Assembly (NCBI GenBank): GCA_905221605.1 | Contig: CAJNDS010001435.1 | Coordinates: 416,001-480,000, forward strand | Direction: 5' to 3' | From: Symbiodinium natans | Taxonomy: Eukaryota > Sar > Dinophyceae > Suessiales > Symbiodiniaceae | DNA: 64,000 bases | Shown here: one piece after another, positions 63,518 to 64,000 of the stretch | Layout of the letters: each line of letters starts with the position of its first letter | Numbering within the stretch: position 1 is the first letter of the stretch | The notes under the pieces: model-generated | Told to the model about the DNA's origin: nothing | The model's database searches: none | The model's input: only the letters and a program-made list of their open reading frames with translations | Program-made: the position numbers and the translations under genes

Positions 63518-63788
63518 TGGTGGAGGGGGGAGGAGGGGGAGGGGGGGAGAAGAGAGGGGGGAGGGGAGGGAGGGGGAGGGGGGGGGGAGGGAGGGGGGGG
63601 GAAGAGGAGGGGGGGAGGGGGGGGGGAGGGGGGGGGAGGGGGGGGGGCGGGGGGGGAGGGGGGGGGGGGGAGGGGGGAGGGGGGGGGGGGGAGGGGGGGG
63701 GGAGCAGGGGAGGGGAGCAGGGGTGGGTGAGGGGAGGGGAGGAGGGGGAGGGGGGGGAGGAGGGGGGGAGGAGGGGTGGAGGAGGGGC
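63518..63788 (+). repeat. Poly(G) tract with A interruptions
   Basis: About 270 nt, G runs with single A or GA breaks, some CAGGGG and GTGG. Confidence 0.97.
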
Positions 63789-63979
63789 AGATTGAGCCTC
63801 AGCTTTAAGCTCGGCTCGTCAGTTGTTTAGACAAATAACTTGAAAGTTCAGAATGATACCACATAGGAGGGGGGGGGGAGGGCGAGGTTTAAGTAAATTG
63901 AGCATTTGGCCTCAGACTTAAACTCGGCTTGTCAGCTGTTTAGACAAATAACTTGAAAATTCAGAATGATACCACATAC
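63788..63979 (+). repeat. About 80-nt direct repeat, each copy after a G-rich tract
   Basis: Copies at 63788-63867 and 63897-63979 share CTCGGCTCGTCAG, TGTTTAGACAAATAACTTGA and TCAGAATGATACCACATA. A second short G-run (63869-63882) precedes copy 2, so the repeating unit is poly(G) plus unique part. Confidence 0.9.
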
Positions 63980-64000
63980 AATTTCTATTTATTTTGTCTT

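Noticed and set aside
63442-63795. Polyglycine protein
   Set aside because: Translation of the poly(G) tract.
1-64000. CRISPR array
   Set aside because: Short repeats with unique spacers occur, but the repeat is telomeric, varies in length and orientation, the spacers are irregular, and the genes are eukaryotic.
1-64000. True chromosome end inside the window
   Set aside because: No array is longer than about 450 nt and orientation switches throughout, so no terminal telomere is present.
1-64000. Dinoflagellate spliced-leader relic (CCGTAGCCATTTTGGCTCAAG-like) near gene starts
   Set aside because: Looked for upstream of the ATGs at 18794, 20426, 26865 and 56426 and did not find it; absence is by eye only.

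Overview
The window looks like nuclear DNA of a dinoflagellate, most likely Symbiodiniaceae-like. This is inference. It rests on very low gene density, TTTAGGG-type repeats in both orientations throughout, a ubiquitin-like plus ankyrin-repeat protein of a style common in these algae, a protein with two AP2/ERF-like domains, and introns that look like short inverted-repeat elements (introners), one apparently with a non-GT donor. TTTAGGG alone would also fit plants or chromerid algae, but nothing plant-specific is visible.

Layout. Only about 5 kb is convincingly coding, and all of it lies on the minus strand. (1) 17.7-20.4 kb holds an AP2-like gene interrupted by a 117-nt inverted-repeat intron, and just upstream an unrecognised two-exon gene whose 99-nt intron is also inverted-repeat-like. 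The two may be one gene. (2) 25.6-26.9 kb holds an Amidoligase_2-type ligase with two CxxC/CxxC zinc-ribbon-like modules at its C-terminus, broken by a 2-nt TA slippage. (3) 44.8-45.2 kb holds an unrecognised terminal exon lying against a 230-nt poly(C/T) tract. (4) 54.8-56.4 kb holds a 447-codon ubiquitin-like/ankyrin ORF. A few other open frames (34.4-34.8 kb, 40.4-41.1 kb) are weak.

The rest is a mosaic of three things. First, there are well over a hundred short arrays of TTTAGGG/CCCTAAA or local variants (7-, 8- and 9-mers), on either strand, separated by 50-150 nt of unrelated, often G+C-rich sequence. Second, there are dozens of 70-130 nt inverted-repeat elements (MITE-like) that fall into at least ten families here called A-J. 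Several have matched termini and short target duplications, and one is nested inside another. Third, there are simple-sequence tracts: poly(G) with A interruptions, (GA)n, (CA)n, (TA)n, a GC-rich minisatellite foldback, and (GAACC)n.

The genes do not form a recognisable pathway. The strongest biology is structural. Telomere-like blocks seem to have been inserted with duplication of flanking DNA (three cases), including into a MITE terminus. Some short segments carry telomere repeats on both ends in chromosome-end orientation. One family of MITE-like elements appears both between genes and as a clean spliceable intron. Family assignments, splice sites and repeat boundaries were read by eye; no alignment or database search was run.
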